Assembly: GCA_963819845.1 (NCBI GenBank)
Contig: CAWFXQ010000007.1
Location: forward strand, 62,001 to 126,000
Length of the DNA: 64,000 nt
From: DATAGF01 sp963819845
GTDB taxonomy: Bacteria; Actinomycetota; Thermoleophilia; Miltoncostaeales; Miltoncostaeaceae
Direction of reading: 5' to 3'
Below are positions 44,294-52,620 of this stretch, one piece after another (the first letter of the stretch is position 1; every line of letters begins with the position of its first letter). A model generated the notes under the pieces. That model saw only the letters and a list, made by a program, of their open reading frames with translations, was not told the origin of the DNA and ran no database searches. A program made the position numbers and the translations under genes.

Positions 44294-44366
44294 GACCGTC
44301 CGCCTCGGGGGCCGCCCGCCGCGCCCTCCGCTGCCACGGCCCGGGCAGAGCGGGTGGGCCGGGGGT

Positions 44367-44401
44367 GGCCATTTGGCCGTCGGGTGGGCGGCCAATCGGT
44401 T
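44367..44401. repeat. Palindrome pair, 23-bp period (second of two)
   Basis: GGCCATTTGGCC (44367-44378) and the imperfect GGCCAATCGGTT (44390-44401) are separated by the 11-base spacer GTCGGGTGGGC. It ends 80 bases before the zinc-ribbon gene. Confidence 0.75.
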
Positions 44402-44480
44402 GACAAGCGGCACGCCCTCGTGCTCCTTTCGATCCGCGCGGGGGTCGATCCGCGCGGCCGATGTGGTGGATCCTCGGGCC

Positions 44481-45008
44481 ATGGCGCGGAGCCTGTACAA
44501 GGGGCAGGGACTGGGGAACCGGCCACCGTGTCTGCTCTGCATGGGACCGGGGGAGGGGGACCGGGCCGAGCTGCGCCTGCCGTACGGCGTGTCGGTGTGG
44601 CTCTGCGCGGCGCACCGGAGCCTCGAGTTCGGGGTCCTGAGGTCGCTTCGGGAGGGAGCCCCCACCGCCCGGGGTCGACCCCCAGCCACCGCCGGGCGGG
44701 TGGCCGGGGCAGGGTCGTGTGGAGGCCCAGGACGACCCTGCCCCGACCTTCGCCGCCCCCGGACCCTGCACGACCTCGCGTGCCCGACGACTGGGCGGAG
44801 GGGTTCCCCGACGACCGCGCCGGACCATCACGTCGGCCCGGACCGGGGGGCGGGGCGGGTCGTGCAGCGTGCACGTGCAGGGCAGGCACGGCGCGGACCC
44901 GGGGTCGCGTGGCGGACGACCTCATGCGCTCTTGGACCCGGCCGGGTCAAGAGGCCGCAGGTCACCGGAGTGCCGGCCGGCAGCCGGTTGCGAGCAGCCG
45001 GTGGCTAG
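44481..45008 (+). CDS. Hypothetical protein with Cys-x2-Cys/Cys-x2-His zinc-ribbon-like N-terminus
   Basis: 175 residues. The first 55 look like a real domain: MARSLYKGQGLGNRPPCLLCMGPGEG, then LRLPYGVSVWLCAAHRSLEF, with C17-x2-C20 and C44-x2-H47 as probable zinc ligands. After residue about 55 the sequence is Arg/Pro/Gly-rich and of low credibility (GAPTARGRPPATAGRV), so the true gene may be truncated near 44640 and the rest out-of-family. It lies just after two palindrome pairs. I suspect that it is the N-terminal half of a protein whose C-terminal half resembles the remnant at 45875-46230. Confidence 0.35.
   Translation: MARSLYKGQGLGNRPPCLLCMGPGEGDRAELRLPYGVSVWLCAAHRSLEFGVLRSLREGAPTARGRPPATAGRVAGAGSCGGPGRPCPDLRRPRTLHDLACPTTGRRGSPTTAPDHHVGPDRGAGRVVQRARAGQARRGPGVAWRTTSCALGPGRVKRPQVTGVPAGSRLRAAGG
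44706..44744. other. Perfect 13-bp stem hairpin
   Basis: GGGGCAGGGTCGT (44706-44718) pairs fully with ACGACCCTGCCCC (44732-44744) across a 13-base loop. It lies inside the doubtful 3' part of the zinc-ribbon gene. Without a T run it is more a structural remnant or RNA hairpin than a plain terminator. Confidence 0.55.
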
Positions 45009-45169
45009 CCAGCCGGGCGCTCGTAGCCGAGGACGTGGTACTGCCAGTGGTCGAGGTACACCTCGCGGGCTGCGGGTTGTCCCTGGCCGCGAGCCACTCC
45101 CTCGCCGCCCGCCAGGGCCACGGCCGCCTCAAGGAGAGCGACCGCGGCCGAGTCCAGTCTCGTCGTTGC
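45005..45169 (-). pseudogene. 54-codon open frame continuing past the SnoaL-like stop
   Basis: This frame begins at the codon after the TGA of the SnoaL-like gene, in the same frame, and reads on as ATTRLDSAAVALLEAAVALAGG and then REVYLDHWQYHVLGYERPAG before a TAG. Its composition (Y, H, W, L) looks coding. It has no start codon. It may be the tail of a decayed gene, or a read-through extension. The related SnoaL protein at 60705 ends at the same point without such an extension. Confidence 0.25.
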
Positions 45170-45568
45170 TCAGCCCAGCAGGCCGGCGCCGGCCAGCAGC
45201 GTTGCCGTGTCCCAGTAGACGCGCTCCTCACGGATCAGGTCGCCCGCCATCTCGCACACGCTGACACCGCGCAGCTCGACCTGCTCGCCGCGGGCGGGCC
45301 AGCCGGGCATCTCGCCCGTGTGGGTGCCCTTCCAGGTCCATTCCACGGTGACCGTGCCGTCCTCGCCCCGTGTCTCCTTGTGGATCTCAAGCGAACAGTC
45401 GGGCAGCGCGTTCACGGAGTTCTGGGCGTGCTCTGCGATCGCCTCCCGTCCCTCGAGACGCGCGGGGGGCAACGCGTACTCGATCCGGACGCCGTCGGGG
45501 GTGAACGCCTGCGCCACGGACTCGCCGCTTCGCCCGTTCCACGCCTGCTGAAGCCTGGTGAGCGCCAT
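45170..45568 (-). CDS. SnoaL-like/NTF2-fold protein
   Basis: A 132-residue NTF2-fold protein of the SnoaL polyketide-cyclase-like group: MALTRLQQAWNGRSGESVAQAFTPDGVRIEYALPPARLEGREAIAEHAQNSVNALPDCSLEIH, WTWKGTHTGEMPGWPARGEQVELRGVSVCEM and ERVYWDTATLLAGAGLLG. The fold binds small hydrophobic ligands in a cone-shaped pocket; the role is unknown. A paralogue at 60705-61166 has the same ending pattern. The gene stands in a tract of remnants. Confidence 0.78.
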   Translation of the reverse strand: MALTRLQQAWNGRSGESVAQAFTPDGVRIEYALPPARLEGREAIAEHAQNSVNALPDCSLEIHKETRGEDGTVTVEWTWKGTHTGEMPGWPARGEQVELRGVSVCEMAGDLIREERVYWDTATLLAGAGLLG

Positions 45569-45592
45569 CTGGGCCTCCTCTCGCCTCGCGGC

Positions 45593-45877
45593 CTATCGGC
45601 GAATGCGGCCGCCATCCACCACGCCGATAGCCTCGGGCGAGGCTAACGCCCGCTTCCCTGGTACGGCAAGGACGTGCGGCGGCGAGGCGCGCAGGCGGCC
45701 CGTTCGACGCCTGACGCTGACCTCATCGGCGCTCGTGGCAGGACACCATGTGAGGCGGCGGTCGAGGATCTGGGCCCGGGTCTGCCAAGCGGCCTCCCCC
45801 ACGCCCAGGATCTGCGGCTCGATATCTACGACGCTCGGGATCCCGCCCGGGTAGGTGACGTGCTCGAAGGCTCTCAC
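45593..45877 (-). CDS. Possible remnant or short hypothetical gene (94 aa)
   Basis: From a GTG at 45877 it reads VRAFEHVTYPGGIPSVVDIEP, ILGVGEAAWQTRAQILDRRLTWCPATSADEVSV and a basic tail. The first 50 residues have coding-like composition; the rest does not. No family, signal peptide or membrane segment recognised. It overlaps the start of the plus-strand remnant at 45875 by a few bases. Confidence 0.3.
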   Translation of the reverse strand: MRAFEHVTYPGGIPSVVDIEPQILGVGEAAWQTRAQILDRRLTWCPATSADEVSVRRRTGRLRASPPHVLAVPGKRALASPEAIGVVDGGRIRR

Positions 45878-46230
45878 GATGCCGCACCCCGCCTTCCAGA
45901 GGCGCCGGGCGGGGCGGGACTTCGTCGCATCCCTCGCCCGGGTGGGCGTCGGCCGGGTGCCTGACGCGGGCGCGGCATCGGGCGCTCGACGCCCACCGGG
46001 AGGGTGGTCCCGCCTCCGCCGGGCCGCCGCCGCCGCCCGGGGTCCTATTCCTGGCCCGCGCTGCGGCGCGAGGCGGAGCGGCGGTTCGCCGCCGGATAGG
46101 ACCCGCGGCGCGTCGTCGAGGCCCTCCTCGCCCGGGAGCGGGCCGGCCGGGCGGTGCCGCCGTCGCGGCGGACCATGCGGCGCTGGTTCGCGGAGGGCCG
46201 CTGGCGCGGTGACGGCTCGCGCCCGGCGCA
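45875..46230 (+). pseudogene. Decayed gene fragment with C-terminal helix-turn-helix-like segment
   Basis: Readable pieces in order are MPHPAFQRRRAGRDFVASLARV, then in another frame AGCLTRARHRALDAHRE, then RRRPGSYSWPALRREAERRFAAG, an in-frame TAG at 46097-46099 where GAG would fit, then DPRRVVEALLARERAGRAVPPSRRTMRRWFAEGRWRGDG. Two frame changes plus a nonsense codon make it a pseudogene. SRRTMRRWFAEGRW has the look of a DNA-recognition helix. From memory, the order zinc-ribbon, RRAGRDF and TMRRWF occurs in single proteins of related bacteria, which would join this to the fragment at 44481. I cannot verify this here. Confidence 0.45.
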
Positions 46231-46255
46231 CCGGCCGCGCCCGCCCCGCCCGCCC

Positions 46256-46874
46256 TCAGGGCTCCAGCGTCGTGAAGACCCAGTCGGTCTCGGTGGCGAT
46301 CGAGTGGCAGCCCCAGCAGGTGGCGCCGGTGAGCGACGGGCTGGTGGCGAAGCCGGCGTCCGGGCTCGCGCGCTTGTACTCCACGAACTCCCAGTCGCCG
46401 TGGGCCGGGTTCGACGCCCTCGATCTTGCGCATGATCGCCGCCAGGGTGATCGCGCCGTCGGTGCGGGCGGCCTTCACCAGGATCGTCCCGACCGGGTAC
46501 TCGCCCCCGGCCGTCAGCCGCTCCTTCGGCACGCTGACGTAGACGTCCTTGGTCCCCAGGTGGGCGTCGAAGCCGACCCGCCGGGTCTGCTCGGAGTTGG
46601 GCGGGATCGGCTCGGCGTTGAGGCGGTCCCAGCCCTGGAAGCCGGCGGTGTACGCGGGCAGCCCGGGAAGGGCCGCCGCCTCGGGCTCGGGGGCCGGCTC
46701 CGGCGCGGGCGCCGCCGTGGCGGGGGGAGCCGTCGCCGCCGGGGCGGCGGTCGTCGCCGGCTCGGCCTCGGCGGCGCCGCCCGGGTCGCCGCCGCCGCAG
46801 GCGGCCAGCCCCAGGCCCAGCCCGGCGGCCACGACCAGCGCGACGGCCCCTCTCCGTAGGTTCACGGCGTCCAT
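46256..46874 (-). CDS. Cytochrome P460-like lipoprotein, one frameshift
   Basis: About 205 residues. Signal peptide MDAVNLRRGAVALVVAAGLGLGLAAC with a lipobox Cys, then a Pro/Ala/Glu linker. The domain follows as AYTAGFQGWDRLNAEPIPPN, YVSVPKERLTAGGEYPVGTILVKAARTDGAITLAAIMRKIEGVEP, a break near 46415, then GDWEFVEYKR, GATCWGCHSIATETDWVF and the stop. CWGCH is a heme c site (C-x-x-C-H) placed as in cytochrome P460 proteins, where the WGCHS-x-x-x-x-TD-VF ending is typical. Likely an exported redox protein; substrate unknown. One base explains the break. Confidence 0.72.
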
Positions 46875-46961
46875 ACTCCCCCTGCGTCCCGCGAGGGGCC
46901 AGGGGGTTTCACGCACTTGTAAGGAAACCGGCCCGGTTTGAGCGCCCCCGCGGGCGCGGGC

Positions 46962-48963
46962 ATGATGGGCGCGCCCGTGGCCCGTCCCCGCCCCGCCATC
47001 GCGCTCGCCTCCGCAGCCCTCGCCCTGGCCGCCGCCGGCGCGGCCTCGGCGGCGCCGGCGACCGGCGACCGCCCGGCCGGCACGGTCTCGACCTGGTCTC
47101 ACGAGCTGAACCAGAACGAGCTGCCGCAGTGGAACCGGCGCACCGCGCCGCCCATCGCGCCGGGACGCTGGTACCGGATCGTTGACGGCATCCTGCGCGA
47201 GTCGGGAGCCAACGGCCTCTGGTTCAGCGGGCCGAGCGCGCTGCCTTTCCCGCCGCTGCCGCTCAGCCCCAAGGAGCCGGTGGGCTGGCGCACGCCGTCG
47301 CGCTTCGCCGCCCAGCACCGGAGCACCGGGCTGCGGTGGGACGTGGCGGTGGAGGTCTGGGCCGCCCGCCGCGCGCTGCAGCGCAAGACGGCGACGGTGT
47401 CCGACCCGACGGCCGAGCCGACCGCCTACACCCGCCGCCTGTCGCTGCTCGACCCGGGCTACCGGCGCGAGGCCCTGCGCGAGATCCGCCGCATCGTCCC
47501 GCGCCTGAGGAACGCCCCCTTCGTCAACGTCTACACCGGCAGCGACGAGCCGATCGCGCTCATCCCGCGCGGGAGGGCCCGCGCGAGCGCCTTCGGGCGC
47601 CGGCTGGCCCGCGACTTCCGCCGCGCCACCGGCCTCGCGCTGCCCAACCCGGCCGCGCGCCCCAGCACCGACCCCCGCGAGGGGCTCCGGTGGCTGGCCT
47701 GGTCGCGCTTCTCGGGGGACCGCTTCTTCGCGATGAAGGAGGAGCAGGCCCGCGTGATCCGCCGCCTCGACCCCGACGCTCTCGTCAGCCCCAACGACTA
47801 CGGCTTCATCGACGGCTTCGTCCCCTGGGACTACACGCGCCTGGCGGGGTTCGCCGACGTCGTGGAGGCCGACCCCTACGTGAGCTACCCCGAGCGCGAC
47901 CGGGCCGGCCGCGGCCGCTACAACCCCGGCTTCGGCGCCAAGCTGCTCTCCGACCTCAGCGGCAAGCGCACGCGCATCATCGTCCAGGGCTTCGACTACT
48001 CGCGCTACCAGCCGGTGCCGGGCGACCTCTGGACCTGGAGCGCGCAGGCCCTGCGCGCCGGCGCGACCGACCTGAGCTTCTTCGCGTCGGACAACCCGCG
48101 CTTCACCAACCGGCGCCTCTACCAGGCCATGCTCGACGTGGCGCGCAGCCTTCGCGGCACCCGCTTGCCGGCCCCGCCGACCGACCCCTCCCACCTGGTG
48201 CTCTACGCCACGGCCAGCGAGGGCCAGGGGCAGCCCGCCCGGGCGGGCAACATCCGCTACCGCACCGACGGCGACGCGATCTACACCACCTACGCGCTGC
48301 TGGGTGAGCTGGCCGGCGGCGCGTTCAGCTTCGACGCCGACGCCCGCCTGGCGGCGGAGCCCGGGCGGCTGGCGGCCGCGCGGACGCTCTGGCTACCGCG
48401 GGCCGACATCCTCGAGGCGCCCTTCGCCGACCAGGTCGCCGCGTGGGTCCGCGCGGGCGGCACGCTGGTGGTGACCGACCCCGAGGCCTTCACCCGCACG
48501 CCGTCAGGCGCCTCCCTCGCGGGGGTGCGCGACGCGCTGATCGGCGCCCCCCTCGGCCCGCCGCGGCCCGGGCGGATCCTGCAGGTCGAGGCGGGGGCGC
48601 TTCGCGCCGGGGTCCCCGACGACCTGCTGAGCGTGCCGATCGACGCCGCGCAGGCGCGCGCCTTCGCCGCGGTCCCGGCGGGGGCCTCGGTGCTGGCGCG
48701 CTTCGTCGAACGGGGCGCCCGCCGCGATCGTGCGGCCCGTCGGCGCCGGCCGCGTGGTCGCCTTCGCCGCCGACCCCATGGAGCCCTCCGTGCTCGACGA
48801 GCCCCTCGACCTGGCGCGGCTGGTCGGCGCCCTGCACCGCTGGGCCGGGGGCACCGACGACCACCCCGCGTGGCGCTACCGCATCCCGGGCGACCCGCAG
48901 CCCGCTCGGCTGCCGTGGGCCGACGCCGTGCCGCCCGAGGCCGCCCGGGCGGGCCTGCCGTAG
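46962..48963 (+). CDS. Secreted glycoside hydrolase-like protein, one frameshift near the end
   Basis: About 665 residues. A signal peptide (ARPRPAIALASAALALAAAGAASAAPA) precedes a TIM-barrel-like part with GRWYRIVDGILRESGANGLWFSGP, FVNVYTGSDEPIALIP, KEEQARVIRRLDPDALVSPNDYGF, VVEADPYVSYPERDRAGRGRYNPGF and QGFDYSRYQPVPGDLWTWSAQALRAGATDLSFF. A GATase-like domain follows (TLWLPRADILEAPFADQVAAWVRAGGTLVVTDPEAF). After a break near 48712 it ends AAIVRPVGAGRVVAFAADPMEP and LPWADAVPPEAARAGLP. The layout resembles GH42-type enzymes (barrel plus trimerisation domain). Starts at 46938 (TTG) or 46977 (GTG) are alternatives. Confidence 0.65.
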
Positions 48964-49013
48964 GACCCCGTCGAAGAAGCCGGCCGCGCGTCCGCCGGCC
49001 GGCCCGGCCCGGC

Positions 49014-49036
49014 CCGTCCGTCCGTCCGTCCGTCCG
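49014..49036. repeat. CCGT tetranucleotide repeat
   Basis: Five CCGT units plus CCG follow the upstream hydrolase gene, in a 125-base gap. Such a slippage-prone run may vary in copy number. It lies 51 bases before the next start and outside any coding frame I trust. Confidence 0.7.
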
Positions 49037-49087
49037 GGGCCATGGACTAGGGTTCCCGGCGCGCCGGTCCGCGACCCCGGGAGAGGC

Positions 49088-50242
49088 ATGAGCAACACGC
49101 GACGCGTCGTGGCGGGGCTGATCGCGGTGGCGGCCGCCATCGGGCTCCTGGTGGCCACGGTGGCGTGCGGCGGAGGCGACGAGACCGCGCCGGTCGGGGC
49201 GGTGGCCGCGGTGCAGGACGATCACCTTCCGGTCAACCCGCTCGAGACCCTGCCCGCCCGGCTGGACCTGGTCGGGGGCACCGGGGCCACGACGACCCGC
49301 TACGACATCTTCTGGTCGCAGGTCGCCCCCTCGGAGCCGGCGGACCCGCGCGACCCGGCCGACCCGGCGTACGACTGGTCGCGCCCCGACCTGGTGCTGC
49401 AGGGGCTGGCCGAGCGCGGGATCACCCCGATCGTGTCGGTCTACAACGCCCCCACCTGGGCGACGGGCGGCCGCTACGAGCCGCCGGGCTACCAGATCAA
49501 CACCGCCGCGCCCGACCCGGACGCCTTCGCCGACTTCATGGCGGCCCTCGCCGCGCGCTACTCGGGGGAGACGGCCTCGCCCGGCGGCGACCCCCTGCCC
49601 GAGGTGCTGCACATCGAGATCTGGAACGAGCCCAACCTCGCGGGCTTCTTCCGGCCGCAGTTCGAGGACGGCGAGCCGGTCTCGCTCGACAACTACGCGG
49701 CCATGGTGAAGGCGGCCCACCCGCTCATGAAGGAGGCCAACCCCGACGTGCAGGTGATCGCCGGCGTCGGCGGACCGCGCGGGAGCACGGGAGAGACCGG
49801 CATCGGCGCGATCGATTGGCTCCAGGGGCTGCGCGAGCGCGGGATCCCGCTCGACGGCTACTCGCAGCACATCTACCCGTCGGCCGGGCCGCTGGTTCCC
49901 ACCGACGCCCTGCCGAGCTGGAGCAGCATCGGCCGCTTCCTCGAGGAGATCGACGGCTTCCGCCCGGGGCTGCCCTTCTACATCACCGAGGCGGGCTACA
50001 CGACCGCGACGACGCCCTACCGCGACGTTGCGGTCACCGAGGAGGAGCAGGCCGAGTACCTCACCCAGATCTACTCGCTGCCTCAGCTGCGCACCGAGCA
50101 GGTGAAGGCGGTGGTGTGGTTCAACCTCGAGGACAACGTGAACTGGCCCGCCGGCCTGTACCGCGAGGGGCTCGAGCCGAAGCCCAGCTACCAGCGCTTC
50201 CTCGACGTCGTCGAGGGCCAGAACGGCGCCCGCCTGGGCTGA
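49088..50242 (+). CDS. Exported glycosyl hydrolase, clan GH-A (GH39-like)
   Basis: A 384-residue lipoprotein: MSNTRRVVAGLIAVAAAIGLLVATVAC with the lipid Cys, then a TIM barrel with ARLDLVGGTGATTTRYDIFWSQVAP, LVLQGLAERGITPIVSVYNAPTWATGG, HIEIWNEPNLAGFF (WNEP with the acid/base Glu), LDGYSQHIYPSAG and PFYITEAGYTTA (nucleophile Glu). Both catalytic Glu are present. The substrate may be a cell-surface or environmental polysaccharide. GGGAGAGG lies just before the ATG, and a TAGGGT box at 49048 suggests its own promoter. Confidence 0.85.
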   Translation: MSNTRRVVAGLIAVAAAIGLLVATVACGGGDETAPVGAVAAVQDDHLPVNPLETLPARLDLVGGTGATTTRYDIFWSQVAPSEPADPRDPADPAYDWSRPDLVLQGLAERGITPIVSVYNAPTWATGGRYEPPGYQINTAAPDPDAFADFMAALAARYSGETASPGGDPLPEVLHIEIWNEPNLAGFFRPQFEDGEPVSLDNYAAMVKAAHPLMKEANPDVQVIAGVGGPRGSTGETGIGAIDWLQGLRERGIPLDGYSQHIYPSAGPLVPTDALPSWSSIGRFLEEIDGFRPGLPFYITEAGYTTATTPYRDVAVTEEEQAEYLTQIYSLPQLRTEQVKAVVWFNLEDNVNWPAGLYREGLEPKPSYQRFLDVVEGQNGARLG

Positions 50243-51607
50243 TCAGCCCTCGCCGCGGCGGGCCCGGCCCGCCCGCCACACCGCCACCAGCGCGGTCAGG
50301 CCGATCGCGGCCGCCACCACCGACCCGCCCAGCACCCCGATCTTGGCGGCCTCCAGCTGGGCCGGGTCGGTATAGGCGAGCCCGGCGACGAAGAGCGACA
50401 CCGTGAAGCCGATCCCCGCCAGCGCCCCCACCCCCACGACGTGGGCCCACCGCACCCCGGCGGGCAGTATCCCGATGCCCAGCCGCACCGCCAGGGCCAC
50501 TCCCGCGGTGAGCCCGATCGTCTTGCCCAGCACCAGGCCCAGGGCCACGGCGAGGGCGATGCGCGTCTCGGTCGCCGCCTCCAGCGACTCGGAGTCGAGG
50601 ACGATGCCCGCGTTGGCCAGCGCGAAGATCGGCAGCACGACGAAGCTCGACCACTCGTGGAGGCCGTTCTCCACCCGGGAGAGCGGCGAGATCGCCTCGC
50701 GCGACAACCAGGCCAGCCGGCGCCAGCTGTCGGCGTCCTCGTCCGGGTCGTCGGGCTCGTCGGCGGTCTCGTTGGCGATCCGGATCGCCTCGGCGCTCAC
50801 GGCCCGCGGGTCCTGGAACGGGCGCACCGGCGTCAGCAGCCCGATCGCCACGCCGGTGATCGTGGGGTGCACCCCCGACTCGAGGGTGCAGAACCAGATG
50901 AACAGCCCGAGGATCACGTAGGGCAGCAGGTGGCGCACGTGCACCCGCTGGAGCGCCGCCATCGCGACCAGCCCGCAGAGCGCCGCGGCCAGCCACCCGA
51001 AGGCCAGCGTCTCGGTGTAGTAGACGGCGATCACCAGGATCGCCCCGATGTCGTCGATCACGGCGACCCCCAGCAGGAAGGCCACCAAGCCGACGGGCAC
51101 CCGCCGCCCCAGGGCCGCCAGCGCCCCCAGGGCGAACGCGACGTCGGTCGCCATCGGGATCCCCCAGCCCCGGGCCCCCTCGCCGTCGCCGATCACCGCC
51201 AGGAAGACCAGCGCCGGCACCACCATCCCGCCCACCGCCGCGACCACGGGCAGGAGCGCGGCCTTTCGGCTCGCCAGCTCGCCGACCGTGAGCTCGCGCT
51301 TCACCTCGAGGCCGATCACCAGGAAGAAGAACGTCATGAGCCCGTCGTTGACGACGTCCTGGACCGTCTCGGTGATCTCGAAGCCGCCGACCGTCAGGGA
51401 GACCTCGTTCGACCAGAATTCCGTGTAGGAGGCGGTCGCGATGTTGGCCCACACAAGCGCGACGATCGTGGCCCCCAGCAGCACCAGGCCGCCCGAGGCC
51501 TCCAGGCGGAAGAACTGCTGCAGCGGCTGGACGACCAGCCGCGGGACGGGCCGCTCGGAGCCGGACCAGGGTCGGCGGGGCCTCTCTGGGGGGGCGTCGC
51601 TCGTCAC
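50243..51607 (-). CDS. nhaA: Na+/H+ antiporter NhaA
   Basis: A 454-residue, 12-helix antiporter that exchanges cytoplasmic sodium for protons. Marks: GLMTFFFLVIGLEVKRELTVGEL, GWGIPMATDVAFALGALAALGRRVP (ATD with the helix IV break), FLLGVAVIDDIGAILVIAVYYT (the paired Asp of the ion site), LESGVHPTITGVAIGLLTP and GIGFTVSLFVAGLAY. It has an acidic cytoplasmic insert (ADEPDDPDEDADSWRR) between helices, more than in the E. coli protein. The GTG at 51607 is favoured by a TAGCGT -10 box 9 bases upstream. Confidence 0.94.
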   Translation of the reverse strand: MTSDAPPERPRRPWSGSERPVPRLVVQPLQQFFRLEASGGLVLLGATIVALVWANIATASYTEFWSNEVSLTVGGFEITETVQDVVNDGLMTFFFLVIGLEVKRELTVGELASRKAALLPVVAAVGGMVVPALVFLAVIGDGEGARGWGIPMATDVAFALGALAALGRRVPVGLVAFLLGVAVIDDIGAILVIAVYYTETLAFGWLAAALCGLVAMAALQRVHVRHLLPYVILGLFIWFCTLESGVHPTITGVAIGLLTPVRPFQDPRAVSAEAIRIANETADEPDDPDEDADSWRRLAWLSREAISPLSRVENGLHEWSSFVVLPIFALANAGIVLDSESLEAATETRIALAVALGLVLGKTIGLTAGVALAVRLGIGILPAGVRWAHVVGVGALAGIGFTVSLFVAGLAYTDPAQLEAAKIGVLGGSVVAAAIGLTALVAVWRAGRARRGEG

Positions 51608-51616
51608 CGGGGCCAC

Positions 51617-51622
51617 ACGCTA
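51617..51622 (-). promoter_or_regulatory. -10 box TAGCGT of nhaA
   Basis: On the minus strand TAGCGT ends 9 bases before the GTG at 51607, without a ribosome binding site. Confidence 0.4.
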
Positions 51623-51714
51623 CGCGGGCGCCCGCCGGGGCGCCGAGTCAGGCGGTGAGGTTCCGGTCGATCGTGTCCGGGAGCGTGACCAGCTTCGTCA
51701 GTTGACGGCCACGG

Positions 51715-52113
51715 TCACGCGGGCGGGCCCGCGCCGCCGCTGATGGCGAGCGACAGGCTCTCCTCCGCGCCGGCGCGGTCGACGCTCACGCGGTTGACGA
51801 GGCGGTCGACGATGCCGCCGACGCCCGGGACGGCGCTGTCCTCGACGACCCGGCGCGCCGCGCCCGCCGGGAACGGCCCCAGGCGCACCGTCACGGCGCC
51901 CGGCTCGCCGTCCAGCTCGACGCAGAGGGCGTCGTCGGCCAGCTCCCGGCCGGCGGCCGCGGCCACGGCGGAGCTCGCGATCTGCACGTCCGACAGCCGG
52001 TCGAGCGGCAGGTCGACGCGGGCGGCGAGGGCGGCGAGCACCCGGTCCAGCACCGGGCCCGCGAGCTCGCTGCGGCGGATCACGAGGCGGGCGGCCGGCG
52101 CGCGCGTCGTCAC
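51715..52113 (-). CDS. RsbW-neighbour protein of unknown function (132 aa)
   Basis: The gene overlaps the rsbW-like stop by GTGA. The sequence RLVIRRSELAGPVLDRVLAALAARVDLPLDRLSDVQIASSAVAAAAGRELADDALCVELDGEPGAVTVRLGPFP has the helix-then-strand order of the N-terminal half of HATPase anti-sigma factors, but no N, G1 or G2 box is visible. It then ends in DRLVNRVSVDRAGAEESLSLAISGG. It may be a degenerate RsbW paralogue acting as an adaptor in the sigma-factor switch. Confidence 0.6.
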   Translation of the reverse strand: MTTRAPAARLVIRRSELAGPVLDRVLAALAARVDLPLDRLSDVQIASSAVAAAAGRELADDALCVELDGEPGAVTVRLGPFPAGAARRVVEDSAVPGVGGIVDRLVNRVSVDRAGAEESLSLAISGGAGPPA

Positions 52114-52529
52114 GGCGCGTCCGCCGCCGGGGGCGAGAAGGACATCCGCACCTCGGTGGCCCCCTCGCCATCGCTCGCGAACGAGACCTCGTCGCCGATG
52201 GCGAGCATCAGGGGCAGCCCGAGCCCGAGGCCGGCCGCCGGCGAGCCGACGCGGGGGGTGATCCCGCGGCCGTGGTCGCGCACCGCCACGACCAGCTTGG
52301 CGGGCTCCACCCAGGCGCGGACCGCGTACTCGCCGCCGCCCTCGGGGTAGGCGTGGAGCACGGCGTTGGTGCAGGCCTCGGTCACGGCGATGGAGATGTC
52401 GTTGCGGCTCTCCTCGCCCCACCCCAGCACGTCGACGAGGCCGCGCACCATCTGGCGCGCCAGCACGACGCTCTCGGCGTCGGCGGGCAGCGTGAGCTCG
52501 ACGTGCGGCTCGGCCTCGCTCACCTGCAT
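52110..52529 (-). CDS. Anti-sigma factor serine kinase (RsbW-like ATPase)
   Basis: A 139-residue HATPase_c protein: ELTLPADAESVVLARQMVRGLVDVLGW, ISIAVTEACTNAVLHAYPEG (N box), VVAVRDHGRGI (G1), AAGLGLGLPLMLAIGDEV (G2). In such modules it binds and inhibits a SigB/SigF-type sigma factor and phosphorylates the STAS antagonist. It follows the sigma gene by 91 bases on the same strand, and the STAS gene is divergent at 53470. The full partner-switch set is therefore local. Confidence 0.88.
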   Translation of the reverse strand: MQVSEAEPHVELTLPADAESVVLARQMVRGLVDVLGWGEESRNDISIAVTEACTNAVLHAYPEGGGEYAVRAWVEPAKLVVAVRDHGRGITPRVGSPAAGLGLGLPLMLAIGDEVSFASDGEGATEVRMSFSPPAADAP

Positions 52530-52620
52530 CGCGCGCTCGCCCCCCTTCGCTCGCCGGGCCCTACACCGGCGGTTCCCATGCTGGCAGACCGCGAAACCAC
52601 GCGAGGCGCCGCCCCGGGCC

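Noticed and set aside
44193..46255. Insertion sequence or integrated element
   Set aside because: No transposase, integrase, terminal inverted repeats or target duplications were found. Only decayed fragments and palindromes are visible.
49014..49036. CCGT repeat as a phase-variation switch
   Set aside because: The run is outside coding sequence and not between a -35 and -10 pair that I can see, so no switching effect on a gene can be supported.
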